This document shows positions 1-6,777 of a DNA stretch of 24,041 bases, piece after piece. Under the pieces are notes generated by a model, which was not told the origin of the DNA, did not search any database, and saw only the letters and a program-made list of their open reading frames with translations. Source of the stretch: Bacteroidales bacterium UBA1215 (GTDB lineage: Bacteria; Bacteroidota; Bacteroidia; Bacteroidales; WCHB1-69); the NCBI GenBank assembly GCA_002309475.1, contig DBXJ01000064.1:883-24923 (forward strand), read 5' to 3'. Position 1 is the first letter of the stretch. The number at the start of each line of letters is the position of its first letter. Position numbers and translations under genes: made by a program.

Positions 1-32
1 GCGATGATGATAACAATGATATTTTGCCACAT
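1..32 (-). CDS. FeoB-associated small membrane protein, N-terminal fragment
   Basis: An ATG on the minus strand at 32, 17 nt after the feoB stop, opens a frame reading MWQNIIVIIIA before the window ends. This start resembles the short FeoB-associated Cys-rich membrane proteins that commonly follow feoB in Bacteroidota: a Trp-Gln near the N-terminus and then one hydrophobic helix. The cysteine-rich tail that would confirm the family lies outside the window. No Shine-Dalgarno sequence is seen, as is usual in this phylum. Only about ten residues are visible, so the call rests mainly on position. Confidence 0.5.
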   Translation of the reverse strand, partial: MWQNIIVIII

Positions 33-49
33 AGATTTCAAATTTTTAA

Positions 50-2533
50 TTAAAACGACATACCTATTTGATAGATAAGGAATGCCAACAGCCAAGCAAT
101 GGCGATGGAGTAGGCAATATTAAACCACATCCATTTTCTGCCGATTTCTTTTCTAATGGCGGCAATAGTGGCAATACATGGGAAACACAATAATTCAAAT
201 ATCATAAATCCATAGGCGACCAAAGGTGTGAAAATAGGTTCGCCTGCGTGTTTGCCTGTTGTCCAGACTTGTTTGTGCAAGGTTTCTTTCAATGCTTCGG
301 ATTCCTCGTCGGCTTCTTGGTCGGCATTGTACAAAACACCCATGGAAGCTACCACCACTTCTTTGGCTGCCAAACCTGTCAAAATTGATACACTCATTTT
401 CCAGTCGTAGCCAAGCGGTTGGAATACAGGAGCTATCACTTTTCCGAATCTGCCTAAATAGGAATTTTCCATTTGTTCCGATGTTATGGCTAAATTCAAA
501 GCATCCAATTGTTCTTCTTTGTCGGCAGGGGCGATGGATTCGTCGGCTTCCACTTGTTCAATTTGTGCGGCATAGTTGTCAATGGCGGTGCTGTGTTGCG
601 GGAAATATTGCAATGCCCAGATAACGATAGTGGCTCCTAAAATAACGGTACCCATCTTTTTAACATATTGTACACTTCTGTCCCACATGTGAATGATAGC
701 ACTACGGAAAGTAGGAATTCTGTAAGGTGGTAATTCCATTACATAGTCGTCGTTTTCGTTTTTGAAGAAGGATTTTTTCATCCATAATGCAGATAACAGT
801 GCCACCAAAATGCCTATCAAATATACACTCAACATAATCAAACCTTGATGTTTGACAAAAAATGCCGATACAAACAATACATAGATAGGAATTCTCGCTG
901 AGCACGACATAAACGGAATGGTGAAGGCGGTGAGGATTCTGTCTTTCTTGTTCGGTAAGGTTCTGGTACCCATAATGGCCGGCACACTGCATCCGAAACC
1001 GATAATATAAGGAATGAAAGAACGTCCGTGCAGACCGAATTTGTGCATCAATTTGTCCATCATAAAGGCGGCACGTGCCAAGTAGCCGGAATCTTCCAAT
1101 AAGGCAATAAAGAAGAATAGTATCAAAATGTTCGGCAGGAATGAAAATACTGCACCCACACCGCCGATGATACCGTCAACGAGCAAAGAATTGAGGGCAC
1201 CTTCGGGCATGGCATTGCCGACTATATCTCCCAACCAGCAGAAGAACATATCCAACCAGTCTTGCGGATAGGCTCCTAATGTAAAAGTGAGTTGGAACAT
1301 TACCCATAAGAAAAATACCAAAATAGGGAATCCCAACCATTTGTTGGTAAGAACGGTATCCACTTCGTATGCTTTTTGACGGACTTTTTCCGTTTTTACG
1401 GTATAGGTTTGTCCTATGGCACCGCGAATAAATCCATATTTTGCATTGGTCATGCTGGTGGCAGAATCTTCCTTATATTCTTTTTCAATTTCAGCTCTGC
1501 CTTGTGCGGCAATATTTTTGATAGTTTCAGCGTTTTCCAAGGAAGTAATTTCCTTCAAGGTTTCTTGATCGTTTTCCAACAACTTAATGGCTACATAACG
1601 AGCTGGATAGGTGGTGTTGATGCTAGGATTTTTTTGAACTTCTTCTTTTATTTTGCCAATACATTTCTCTATTGTTTCACCATAGTTAATGTGAATATGT
1701 TTGGTATTTTTGGCTTTATTTTCATATATTTCAATAATGCTGTCCAAGGTCTCGTTCACACCTCTGCCTTTGGTGGCAATAGTAGGAATAATAGGGAATC
1801 CCAACATATTACTCAATGAGTCAATGTCCAAGCGGTCGCCTTTTTTCTCCAATTCGTCATACATATTCAATGACATCACCATCAATACGTTCATGTCTAT
1901 CAACTGTGTGGTTAAGAATAAGTTACGATACAAATTGGTGGATTCTACAATGTTTAATATCACGTCAGGATGTTGTTCGGTGATATATTTTCGAACGTAA
2001 AGTTCCTCAGGGCTGTATTCTGTGATGGAATAGGTGCCCGGCAAATCTACACATTGTATGGTGTAGCCTTTGTATTTGAAAGTTCCGACTTTTGTGTCAA
2101 CGGTAACACCGCTATAGTTGCCCACTTTTTCTCTCATGCCGGTGGCATTGTTGAAGAAACTGGTTTTGCCACAGTTAGGGTTGCCCACCAAGGCAACGGT
2201 GATGGTTTTGCCGGATTCTCCGATAATGTGTTCCACTTCTTCGGTGATCGTGCCGTTGAAGGTGTAGCGTTCTGCAACCTCTTCTGTAATAGGAACAATT
2301 TCAATGTGTTCAGCTTCTACACGCCGCAAAGATACACGTCCTCCCATAATTTCATATTCAATAGGGTCGGAGAGAGGTGCATTTTTGATTACCTTTACTT
2401 TTTCACCGCGGACAAAACCCATTTCTACCAAGCGGTGAATAAAACTGCCGTGACCCATTAACCGAACGATGATACAACTGGTACCGCTCGGTTGGTCGGC
2501 TAAAGTCTGAATTTTTCTTTTATTTTCTTCCAT
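50..2533 (-). CDS. feoB: Ferrous iron transporter FeoB with fused FeoA domain
   Basis: This is an 827-aa inner-membrane Fe(II) uptake protein. Residues about 6-82 form a FeoA (SH3-like) domain fused to the N-terminus. A GTPase domain follows: G1 GNPNCGKTS (117-125), G3 DLPG (163-166), G4 NMYD (223-226), and a G5-like TKGRG around 254-258. From about residue 400 there are multiple hydrophobic segments with the FeoB-typical GFGCSVPAIMGTRT stretch and the Gate-type helices. The FeoA-FeoB fusion is common in Bacteroidota and is not unusual in itself. It lies 26 nt after the porin gene and 17 nt before a putative FeoB-associated small protein, so the three are probably cotranscribed. I see no clear Fur box. 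Confidence 0.96.
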   Translation of the reverse strand: MEENKRKIQTLADQPSGTSCIIVRLMGHGSFIHRLVEMGFVRGEKVKVIKNAPLSDPIEYEIMGGRVSLRRVEAEHIEIVPITEEVAERYTFNGTITEEVEHIIGESGKTITVALVGNPNCGKTSFFNNATGMREKVGNYSGVTVDTKVGTFKYKGYTIQCVDLPGTYSITEYSPEELYVRKYITEQHPDVILNIVESTNLYRNLFLTTQLIDMNVLMVMSLNMYDELEKKGDRLDIDSLSNMLGFPIIPTIATKGRGVNETLDSIIEIYENKAKNTKHIHINYGETIEKCIGKIKEEVQKNPSINTTYPARYVAIKLLENDQETLKEITSLENAETIKNIAAQGRAEIEKEYKEDSATSMTNAKYGFIRGAIGQTYTVKTEKVRQKAYEVDTVLTNKWLGFPILVFFLWVMFQLTFTLGAYPQDWLDMFFCWLGDIVGNAMPEGALNSLLVDGIIGGVGAVFSFLPNILILFFFIALLEDSGYLARAAFMMDKLMHKFGLHGRSFIPYIIGFGCSVPAIMGTRTLPNKKDRILTAFTIPFMSCSARIPIYVLFVSAFFVKHQGLIMLSVYLIGILVALLSALWMKKSFFKNENDDYVMELPPYRIPTFRSAIIHMWDRSVQYVKKMGTVILGATIVIWALQYFPQHSTAIDNYAAQIEQVEADESIAPADKEEQLDALNLAITSEQMENSYLGRFGKVIAPVFQPLGYDWKMSVSILTGLAAKEVVVASMGVLYNADQEADEESEALKETLHKQVWTTGKHAGEPIFTPLVAYGFMIFELLCFPCIATIAAIRKEIGRKWMWFNIAYSIAIAWLLAFLIYQIGMSF

Positions 2534-2559
2534 TATATAATTTGATAATTTTATTCGTG

Positions 2560-3654
2560 TTAAAATTCAAAGCCAAAACGAAGCCCTGCAACAAGAGCAT
2601 TATTGAGTTTTTCTTCCGTTCCGGCAGGGTTGATAATATATTGCAGGTTGGGTTGGATGAACAATTGATCAATAATTTGACATTTGTAAGTCAACTCAAT
2701 TACGGTTTCGTGTTTTTTAGATTCATCACTCAACAAGGCACTTGTCAATGCGATACCGAATACATCATCTCTTTCTTTAAACAGATAGAAATTCATACCG
2801 GCTATTACATTTAAATATATATCGTTTTTTGCTTTTGGTGCCCATGCCAATTCTCCGAAAACGCTGAATTTGTCAAAACGATGTTCTGCAATGGCGTACA
2901 AACCGAATTGATTTTCGGCGGAATGATAATAGGCTCCTAATTTATAGATGCCTCTTTCATTTAAATAATAATGAAATTCGGTGGCAACCAAGGCACCTTG
3001 GCTTAAACTGTATTTTACATTGTAAGGATTGGGGTGTTTTTCGTCTTCAAAATCAAAAACCTCTCCATCAAAAACACATGCTTGCCAGCGAATGTTTTCG
3101 GTGATATTCCATCCTGCTTGGAAGCCTAAGCCCGTGATAGGGAAAATAGGAGTGGAAACGTTGCTTGCAAAAACGGCATTGATACCGAAGGTACTATTAA
3201 TATATAAGCCGGCTTCATCACAAGTGGCAAAGTCTGCATTCAAATCCTGCAAACCGATGGTGAAGTCGAACTTGTCGTTGAAATTTTGCTTGAACCACAA
3301 TTCTTGCAAAAAGGCGTGATTGCCGGCTTCAATGTTGCTGGCAACTTGCAAGTCTCCAATCAAATTGGCAGATGCTTCGCCGCCATGGGTGCAGCCCCCG
3401 CTGACATAAAATTGACCGCCTTTCCATCTGCCTTTGCCTATACTACCTGTATTGATGCCAAAACCTATGGTGGCAAAACCCATATAGGTAACACCTTGTT
3501 TGATGCCGCCTACACAATTACCAAATACATCGCCCGTATAGGAGGCATCAAAAAATACAGGCGGTTCTTGTTCTTCGGCTTCTTGTCCGAAGACATTCAA
3601 ACTAACTCCGCATAACAAGGAGAGTAGTAAACATGTAAACTCTTTTTTTAACAT
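2560..3654 (-). CDS. OprB-family outer-membrane porin
   Basis: From the ATG at 3654 this is about 364 aa; an in-frame TTG eight codons upstream (3678) is a less likely start. A signal peptide is visible (MLKKEFTC, then a hydrophobic core ending near NVFGQ). The mature part is an all-beta pattern of alternating residues with aromatic girdles and a C-terminal Phe, as in outer-membrane barrels. The stretches GLQDLNADFATCDEAGLYIN and LQYIINPAGT resemble the carbohydrate-selective porin OprB family (PF04966). The substrate cannot be read from sequence. It sits 26 nt upstream of feoB in the same direction, so it may serve iron or sugar passage. A -7 element lies at 3703-3710. Confidence 0.8.
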   Translation of the reverse strand: MLKKEFTCLLLSLLCGVSLNVFGQEAEEQEPPVFFDASYTGDVFGNCVGGIKQGVTYMGFATIGFGINTGSIGKGRWKGGQFYVSGGCTHGGEASANLIGDLQVASNIEAGNHAFLQELWFKQNFNDKFDFTIGLQDLNADFATCDEAGLYINSTFGINAVFASNVSTPIFPITGLGFQAGWNITENIRWQACVFDGEVFDFEDEKHPNPYNVKYSLSQGALVATEFHYYLNERGIYKLGAYYHSAENQFGLYAIAEHRFDKFSVFGELAWAPKAKNDIYLNVIAGMNFYLFKERDDVFGIALTSALLSDESKKHETVIELTYKCQIIDQLFIQPNLQYIINPAGTEEKLNNALVAGLRFGFEF

Positions 3655-3702
3655 AAATTTGAATTTTTTTAGATACAATTAATAATATAATTTTTAACGA
3701 TG

Positions 3703-3710
3703 CAAAGGTA
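3703..3710 (-). promoter_or_regulatory. Bacteroidota -7 element for the porin-feoB unit
   Basis: The minus strand reads TACCTTTG, matching the TAnnTTTG -7 consensus, about 50 nt upstream of the preferred porin ATG. The nearest upstream TTG (3737-3739) gives a 26-nt spacer, longer than the usual 19-21, so the -33 part is weak. Confidence 0.5.
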
Positions 3711-4122
3711 AATATATCGTTTTTATTCCCGCATAGCAATTTATAGGTATTTTTAACACGGAATATAGTCATTTTAGGGGATGCAAAAATATGAAAAAAA
3801 TGCAAAAAATAACGAAATTTTGCATAATTACTTGATTGTCAATATAAATATATTTAAGTGTGAAATGGCATCAAATGAAGGTATGTTAGTAAAAATAACG
3901 ATGGATGGGGTTTTGTTATTTACTCAAGTTGGCGTTGTCATTTTTTTTTACAGCTTGTGGGTTTCATGCAACCTGATATATAATTATAAGTAACATAAAA
4001 TAAATGAAATACTATTTTGTTTTGCCACAAATCGGGTAAATTAAAAAACATTTATATGTTTGCTTTTGAAATCGGTTATTAATTTGCTCATAAATTTTGG
4101 TGGAATGCATTATTTTTTTTTA

Positions 4123-4130
4123 TATCTTTG
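4123..4130 (+). promoter_or_regulatory. -7 element TATCTTTG upstream of rnfB
   Basis: A perfect TAnnTTTG match 37 nt upstream of the rnfB ATG. A TTG at 4097-4099 could be the -33 element, but the spacer of 23 nt is slightly long. Confidence 0.6.
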
Positions 4131-4167
4131 CACATCCGTTTTTGAATAAATAAAAAAAGATATAAAG

Positions 4168-4995
4168 ATGAATATTGTTTGGATATCAACAGCAGTGTTA
4201 GCGGCAATAGGAGTAATAGCAGCTTTGTTGTTATACTTTGTTTCACAAAAATTCAAAGTAGAAGAAGACCCTATGATAGACGAAGTTTTGGAATTGTTGC
4301 CGGGTGCCAATTGTGGAGGCTGTGGTTTTGCCGGTTGCAAAAATTTTGCTGAATTTGTGGTAAAAAATAAAGGTTTGAACGGCAAAATATGTACTGCCGG
4401 TGGTAAAAACAATGAAATTGCACAATTGTTTGGCGGTCAGGCAAGCCAGGCTGTGAAAACAAAGATGGTGCTTCGTTGCAATGGCACTTGCGAAAATGCA
4501 CCTGCCAAATTACATTACGATTCCATTGCATCATGTGCATTTGCCAATTCTGTTTCCGCAGGAGAAAGTGGTTGTATGTACGGATGTATCGGCTGTGGCG
4601 ATTGTGTAAAATCCTGCCAGTTTGGTGGCATCACTATCAATCCGAATACCCATTTGCCGGTATTCAATACCGAAATTTGTGTTTCGTGCGGTTCTTGTGC
4701 AAAAGCATGTCCGCGTGGCTTGATAGTTGCAGTACCGGTAACCGACAATGGCGTGGTTTGGGTGGCATGTGCCAACAAAGAAAAAGGAGTGGACGCCAAG
4801 AAAAATTGTTCGGCAGCATGTATCGGTTGTATGAAATGTGCTAAAAATTGTGAACAGGGAGCTGTTACCGTTACCAACAATCTGGCACAAATCAACGATA
4901 AATGTATCGCTTGCGGAAAATGTTACGAAGGCTGTCCTACCAAGGCCATTCACATGGAAAAAGAAGAAATAATTGCAGAAAAAGAAAAAAATTAG
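4168..4995 (+). CDS. rnfB: RnfB-type iron-sulfur electron transport subunit
   Basis: A 275-aa protein with an N-terminal membrane anchor (residues about 3-25). A four-cysteine Fe-S domain follows with NCGGCGFAGC (C49, C52, C57) and C75. The C-terminal half carries four ferredoxin-like CxxCxxCxxxC motifs at C140-C150, C171-C181, C218-C228 and C246-C256. This is the plan of RnfB, the ferredoxin-facing subunit of the Rnf Na+/H+-pumping ferredoxin:NAD oxidoreductase. The first ferredoxin motif reads GCIGCGDC, with one more Cys (C143) than the GCxGxGDC I recall for Bacteroides RnfB. The gene stands alone: no rnfC, D, G, E or A follows, and the next gene is tonB with its own promoter. The family assignment is firm; membership of a complete Rnf complex is not shown here. 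Confidence 0.9.
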   Translation: MNIVWISTAVLAAIGVIAALLLYFVSQKFKVEEDPMIDEVLELLPGANCGGCGFAGCKNFAEFVVKNKGLNGKICTAGGKNNEIAQLFGGQASQAVKTKMVLRCNGTCENAPAKLHYDSIASCAFANSVSAGESGCMYGCIGCGDCVKSCQFGGITINPNTHLPVFNTEICVSCGSCAKACPRGLIVAVPVTDNGVVWVACANKEKGVDAKKNCSAACIGCMKCAKNCEQGAVTVTNNLAQINDKCIACGKCYEGCPTKAIHMEKEEIIAEKEKN

Positions 4996-5003
4996 AAAAA
5001 AAG

Positions 5004-5034
5004 TTGCAAGTTAAATAAATTTATGTTATCTTTG
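5004..5034 (+). promoter_or_regulatory. Complete -33/-7 promoter for tonB
   Basis: TTG at 5004-5006 and TATCTTTG at 5027-5034 are separated by 20 nt, which is the classic Bacteroidota promoter layout. The tonB ATG follows 22 nt after the -7 element. The promoter sits right behind the rnfB stop (4995), arguing that tonB can be transcribed independently of rnfB. Confidence 0.75.
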
Positions 5035-5056
5035 CAAATTGAATAAATAAAAAGAT

Positions 5057-5737
5057 ATGGAAGTTAAAAAATCAGTAAAAGCAGATTTAGAGTGGCGTAA
5101 ACCTATGTTTATAGAAATAGGTTTGTTGGCTGCTTTAGCCATTGTATTGTTGGCTTTCGAGTTCATAGGAACAAGAGATAAAGAAGAAGTTTTTGATTTC
5201 GGACCAATGGCTATCATTGAAGAAGAACAAATTCTTCAAACAGAACAACAAAAAGAAACTCCTCCGCCACCACCACAACAAAATACTACTGTTTTGGATA
5301 TTGTGTCTAATGAATTGCACGTGGAAGATTTCAGCATTGATGCGGAAGCAGATGAAGAAACAGTTGTAGAAGAAGTTGAGTATCAAATTGAAGATACCCA
5401 AGAAGAAGAAATTAAGGAAGCAGAAATTTTCCAAGTGGTAGAAGAGATGCCTTCCTATCCCGGCGGAGATGACGCATTCTATAAATTCTTAGGCGACAAT
5501 TTGCAATACCCGGCACGTGCTCGTGAAGCAGGTATAGAAGGTAAAGTGTTGGTAGGCTTTGTTGTAGAGCCGGATGGAAGAATTACTCACGTAGAAGTTG
5601 TTCGTTCAAAAGCACAAGTTCTTGACGAAGAAGCTGTACGTGTTGTAAAAGCCATGCCAAAATGGAAACCCGGCAAACAACGTGGTAAAGCTGTTCGTGT
5701 TGCTTACAGAGTTCCTATCACTTTTACATTGAATTAA
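5057..5737 (+). CDS. tonB: TonB-family energy transducer
   Basis: A 226-aa protein with a short basic cytoplasmic N-terminus, one membrane helix (about residues 18-37), a periplasmic linker that is unusually acidic (Glu/Asp-rich, about 45-130) with a short PPPPP run, and a C-terminal TonB domain (about 145-226). The last contains YPARAREAGIEGKVLVGFVV and MPKWKPGKQRGKAVRV, typical of TonB CTDs in Bacteroidota. It is expected to pass proton-motive energy from ExbBD to TonB-dependent outer-membrane receptors. No exbB or exbD is adjacent. Bacteroidota carry many TonB paralogues, so the partner receptor is unknown. Confidence 0.92.
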   Translation: MEVKKSVKADLEWRKPMFIEIGLLAALAIVLLAFEFIGTRDKEEVFDFGPMAIIEEEQILQTEQQKETPPPPPQQNTTVLDIVSNELHVEDFSIDAEADEETVVEEVEYQIEDTQEEEIKEAEIFQVVEEMPSYPGGDDAFYKFLGDNLQYPARAREAGIEGKVLVGFVVEPDGRITHVEVVRSKAQVLDEEAVRVVKAMPKWKPGKQRGKAVRVAYRVPITFTLN

Positions 5738-5763
5738 TATTATTACTTAAGTTAAAAAAATAT

Positions 5764-5797
5764 AAAAGGCTGTTTTTAACTAAAATGGCCTTTTTTT
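5764..5797 (+). terminator. Terminator-like hairpin between tonB and the polyprenyl synthase gene
   Basis: AAAAGGC (5764-5770) pairs with GCCTTTT (5788-5794), followed by further T residues to 5797, which suits an intrinsic terminator for tonB. The hairpin ends only about 8 nt before the next ATG. A second inverted repeat, AGTTAAAAA (5750-5758) with TTTTTAACT (5773-5781), interlocks with it, so the two stems cannot form in the same simple fold. Confidence 0.55.
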
Positions 5798-5804
5798 GTG
5801 AAAT

Positions 5805-6776
5805 ATGTTAGAAAAATACCATCAGCTTATTCAAGAAGCCATAGACCATTTGTCGTGGCAGCAAGAACCTGTCAATTTGTATGAGCCTATTGCTTACATT
5901 CTTTCGCAAGGCGGCAAAAGAATTCGGCCTCATTTGGCATTGATATCGGCAGAAATGTTTGGAGCAAAAGCCGAAGAAGCACTCATGCCGGCAATCGCAT
6001 TTGAAATGTTGCATAATTTTACGCTTATCCACGACGATATTATGGATAAAGCCGATTTAAGACGCGGAAAACCGACAGTTTATAAAAAATGGAATACCAA
6101 TATCGCCATTTTGTCGGGTGATGCCTTGTTTGCAAAAGCCTTCGAGCAAATGATGAAATATCAAGGTGGTAACAAGGACCAATTGTTACAATTACTCACC
6201 ACCACTACCATAGAAATTTGTGAAGGACAGCAATTCGATATTGACTTTGAAACCATGAAAAATGTATCTATTGATAATTATTTGAATATGATACGTTTAA
6301 AGACAGCTGTTATGTTAGCAGCATGCCTGAAGGCGGGTGCATTGGTGGCAGGTGTAAACGAAAAATATCAAGATTTGATATATCAGTATGGATTACAAAT
6401 TGGTTTGGCATTTCAAATACAAGATGATTGGTTGGATGTGTATGCAGATGTCAGTCAATTTGGAAAAAATGTTGGCGGGGATATCGCAGAAAATAAGAAA
6501 ACATATATGTCGTTGCGGGCTTTTGAAAAAGTAGAAGGTGCCGACAGACAGTTGTTGGAAAAATATTTTTCATTGGTCAACTTTGACAAACAAGCAAAAT
6601 ATCAAGCGGTAAAGGCTATCTACGATAAATATCAAGTGGGAGCAGATGCTTTGGCATTAGTGGAAAATACTTTTTTCCGACAAGCCATGCAATTGCTTTC
6701 TCAAATAGATATTCCGCAAGACAAAAAACAGCCTTTAATTGAATGGACCAACAAATTGATAGGTAGAAATTATTAA
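5805..6776 (+). CDS. Polyprenyl diphosphate synthase (trans-isoprenyl)
   Basis: A 323-aa all-helical prenyltransferase. It has GGKRIRP (36-42) and the first Asp-rich motif DDIMD (77-81), with RRGKPT just downstream. The second Asp-rich motif DDWLD is at 207-211, preceded by FQIQ. The enzyme condenses isopentenyl diphosphate onto an allylic diphosphate. The residue five positions before the first Asp is Phe72, where E. coli IspB has Ala as I recall. A bulky residue there usually restricts product length, so a C15-C20 product is more likely than a long quinone side chain; this is inference. Start ATG 5805 fits the family N-terminus. It is one base upstream of mrdA, so the two are probably cotranscribed. 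Confidence 0.9.
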   Translation: MLEKYHQLIQEAIDHLSWQQEPVNLYEPIAYILSQGGKRIRPHLALISAEMFGAKAEEALMPAIAFEMLHNFTLIHDDIMDKADLRRGKPTVYKKWNTNIAILSGDALFAKAFEQMMKYQGGNKDQLLQLLTTTTIEICEGQQFDIDFETMKNVSIDNYLNMIRLKTAVMLAACLKAGALVAGVNEKYQDLIYQYGLQIGLAFQIQDDWLDVYADVSQFGKNVGGDIAENKKTYMSLRAFEKVEGADRQLLEKYFSLVNFDKQAKYQAVKAIYDKYQVGADALALVENTFFRQAMQLLSQIDIPQDKKQPLIEWTNKLIGRNY

Positions 6777-6777
6777 T

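Larger units (their letters stand above)
3679..4167. other. AT-rich intergenic spacer between divergent porin and rnfB genes
   Basis: About 490 nt without a convincing gene. It holds the outward-facing -7 elements of the porin (3703-3710) and rnfB (4123-4130). A 70-codon open frame at 3781-3993 has no recognisable domain and looks like chance in AT-rich DNA. I see no terminator, tRNA or repeat array. Confidence 0.6.

Noticed and set aside
1376..2461. Long plus-strand frames opposite feoB
   Set aside because: They are antisense shadows of a clear, full-length FeoA-FeoB gene and show no domain.
50..2533. FeoA-FeoB fusion as a novelty
   Set aside because: The fusion is common in Bacteroidota.
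3655..3800. Search for a Fur box upstream of the porin-feoB unit
   Set aside because: No sequence close to the classic Fur palindrome was found by eye.
3781..3993. A 70-codon open frame in the spacer upstream of rnfB
   Set aside because: It has no recognisable domain, biased AT-rich codons (runs of Asn, Lys and Ile) and no clear promoter, and it lies in a spacer where chance frames are expected.
4476..4953. Overlapping frames on both strands inside rnfB, some rich in Cys or His
   Set aside because: They mirror the repeated Cys codons of the RnfB ferredoxin motifs; the RnfB frame explains the sequence.
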